DNA from: Azophilus sp965220425
GTDB taxonomy: Bacteria > Pseudomonadota > Gammaproteobacteria > Pseudomonadales > Azotimanducaceae
Direction: 5' to 3'
NCBI GenBank assembly: GCA_965220425.1
Contig: OZ244830.1
Span: 744,001 to 808,000 of the forward strand
DNA length: 64,000 nt
A program made the position numbers and the translations under genes. The notes below the pieces were generated by a model. It ran no database searches and was not told where the DNA came from. It saw only the letters and a program-made list of their open reading frames with translations. Positions 63,062 to 64,000 of the stretch are shown here, in pieces. How positions within the stretch are numbered: position 1 is the stretch's first letter; every line of letters begins with the position of its first letter.

Positions 63062-64000
63062 TCAACGCGCTCGCGGGCTGTGGGGTGGGCTGCTATGGGA
63101 TGGACTGATGAAGTCTTCCAGTGGGGGCATCGGATCGTCCGCGCTCTGCACGATGGTGCGCGAGGAGAGAATGGCGGTTTCGTAGGGGGACTCCGAGACG
63201 GTCTCGCCATTGCGCTCAAACCAATGAGTCGCCTCAGGGAGGAGAGACCGGGGCAACGGTAGGCGTGCGTACGGGTTGTGAAACACTTCGAGCTCGGCTG
63301 ACCAAGGTTCGTAACCGTGGGGCCAAAGAAGACGGTATTCGTCGCTCGTAATGTCCAAGCAGAACGGAATAGGGTCCAGCGCGCCGGGAGTACGATCAAA
63401 GAAGGTACCAATCCGGACGTACCGGTAGTCAGCGGCGTTGGCTCCAGCGGATACGCCGACCCGGTTGAACTTCGCGATGGAGCAGGCGTTGGTGAAGATC
63501 AGCGCAGAGAGTTCCTGGTGTCTGGCGTCCACGAACAGACCAGCAGGAAACCGGGATTGGCCGAGTAAGTGAGTTTCGCGATGGGTCACAGGGGTGCGTG
63601 TGCCCGACGCCTCCTTTAGTTCGATTCGTGTGCCGTAGAGATAGCCGAACAGGGCCGTACGGCTCCAAACCATGGATCCTGGAGCGTGGAAGTCGGCGAG
63701 GGCAATGGCGAACGGCTTGCCAGCGACGTGTGGGTAACGGTCGTACCGACGCTGCAGCTTGGAGCCGAGAGTCTTGGCGAATCGCACGGCGGCAGGACCG
63801 AGGTACAGTTGGTCCGGGTCGTCCGGTGCGAACGTCGAGTCTTTGCCGACATGATCATAGGTGGTCGGTGCATTTGCTGTGACGGCCTCTACCCAGGCTT
63901 CGTCGCCGATGCGGTTCTGGAGCCGGAAATCCGGCGATGGGTATGGCTGGGAGACTAGCAGGCCTTGTTCGCGGAAACTGGCGAGTAATTGGGCCTCCCA
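63062..64000 (-). CDS. Unknown protein, 5' part beyond window
   Basis: The frame is open to the window edge (at least 312 codons). It begins in the window with WEAQLLASFREQGLLVSQPY and includes GKPFAIALADFHAPGSMVWS, RTALFGYLYGTRIEL and LSALIFTNACSIAKFNRVGV. The C-terminal 20 residues are Pro/Ser-rich. I do not recognise the family. It lies outside the IS1182 element, 144 bases past its right end, and 62922-63061 shows nothing else. Confidence 0.6.
   Translation of the reverse strand, partial: WEAQLLASFREQGLLVSQPYPSPDFRLQNRIGDEAWVEAVTANAPTTYDHVGKDSTFAPDDPDQLYLGPAAVRFAKTLGSKLQRRYDRYPHVAGKPFAIALADFHAPGSMVWSRTALFGYLYGTRIELKEASGTRTPVTHRETHLLGQSRFPAGLFVDARHQELSALIFTNACSIAKFNRVGVSAGANAADYRYVRIGTFFDRTPGALDPIPFCLDITSDEYRLLWPHGYEPWSAELEVFHNPYARLPLPRSLLPEATHWFERNGETVSESPYETAILSSRTIVQSADDPMPPLEDFISPSHSSPPHSPRAR

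Overview
The window looks like a GC-rich gammaproteobacterial chromosome. Its left end holds the widely conserved prfA-hemA // lolB ... tRNA-Gln-prs-rplY-pth-ychF neighbourhood, and the code and start sites are ordinary bacterial. Large secreted repeat proteins, sulfatase domains, restriction genes and several generations of mobile DNA fit a host-associated or marine lineage, but nothing here proves the habitat.

1-6300: core genes. prfA (5' part only) and hemA run leftward; lolB, tRNA-Gln, prs, rplY, pth and ychF run rightward. ispE, usually between lolB and the tRNA or prs, is missing; a 247-bp element with inverted repeats lies in its place.

6355-17891: two divergent operons. A four-gene ABC importer of the polyamine type (binding protein, ATPase, two permeases) runs leftward. 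A five-gene catabolic operon runs rightward: class III aminotransferase, two FAD oxidoreductases, a GcvT-like aminomethyltransferase and a Rieske oxygenase. The simplest reading is uptake and stepwise dealkylation/deamination of an N-methylated or polyamine-type substrate. A short repeat lies on both sides of the catabolic operon.

18198-54321: tRNA-Met, then a probable 35.7-kb genomic island. Its ends are a 14-bp direct repeat (18581-18594 and 54308-54321) that matches a tRNA 3' end, and a P4-type integrase sits at the right end. The left part is a defence block: PHP-ATPase fusion, AlbA/Schlafen-type protein, HsdR, HsdM, HsdS and a small unknown protein. The middle carries two diverged copies of a structured, non-coding repeat element (near 28.8-29.45 kb and 44.46-45.06 kb). 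Each lies on the side towards which a leftward tyrosine recombinase gene points. Between them is an 11.4-kb gene for a secreted giant protein with two sulfatase domains, many beta-sandwich repeats, two propeller-like segments and leucine-rich repeats. The right part has a recombinase module, a zinc-ribbon-like protein, a TIR-domain protein, two unknown proteins and remnants of an older integrase.

54495-62917: a three-level nest of transposons. An IS1182-family element (TSD ctag) was split by an IS66-family element (TSD ggcgctcc) carrying a DUF4338/DruA-like gene. That element was in turn split by a RIT element with three tyrosine recombinase genes. Removing each insertion restores the reading frame or matching sequence. 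The window ends inside a leftward gene of unknown function.
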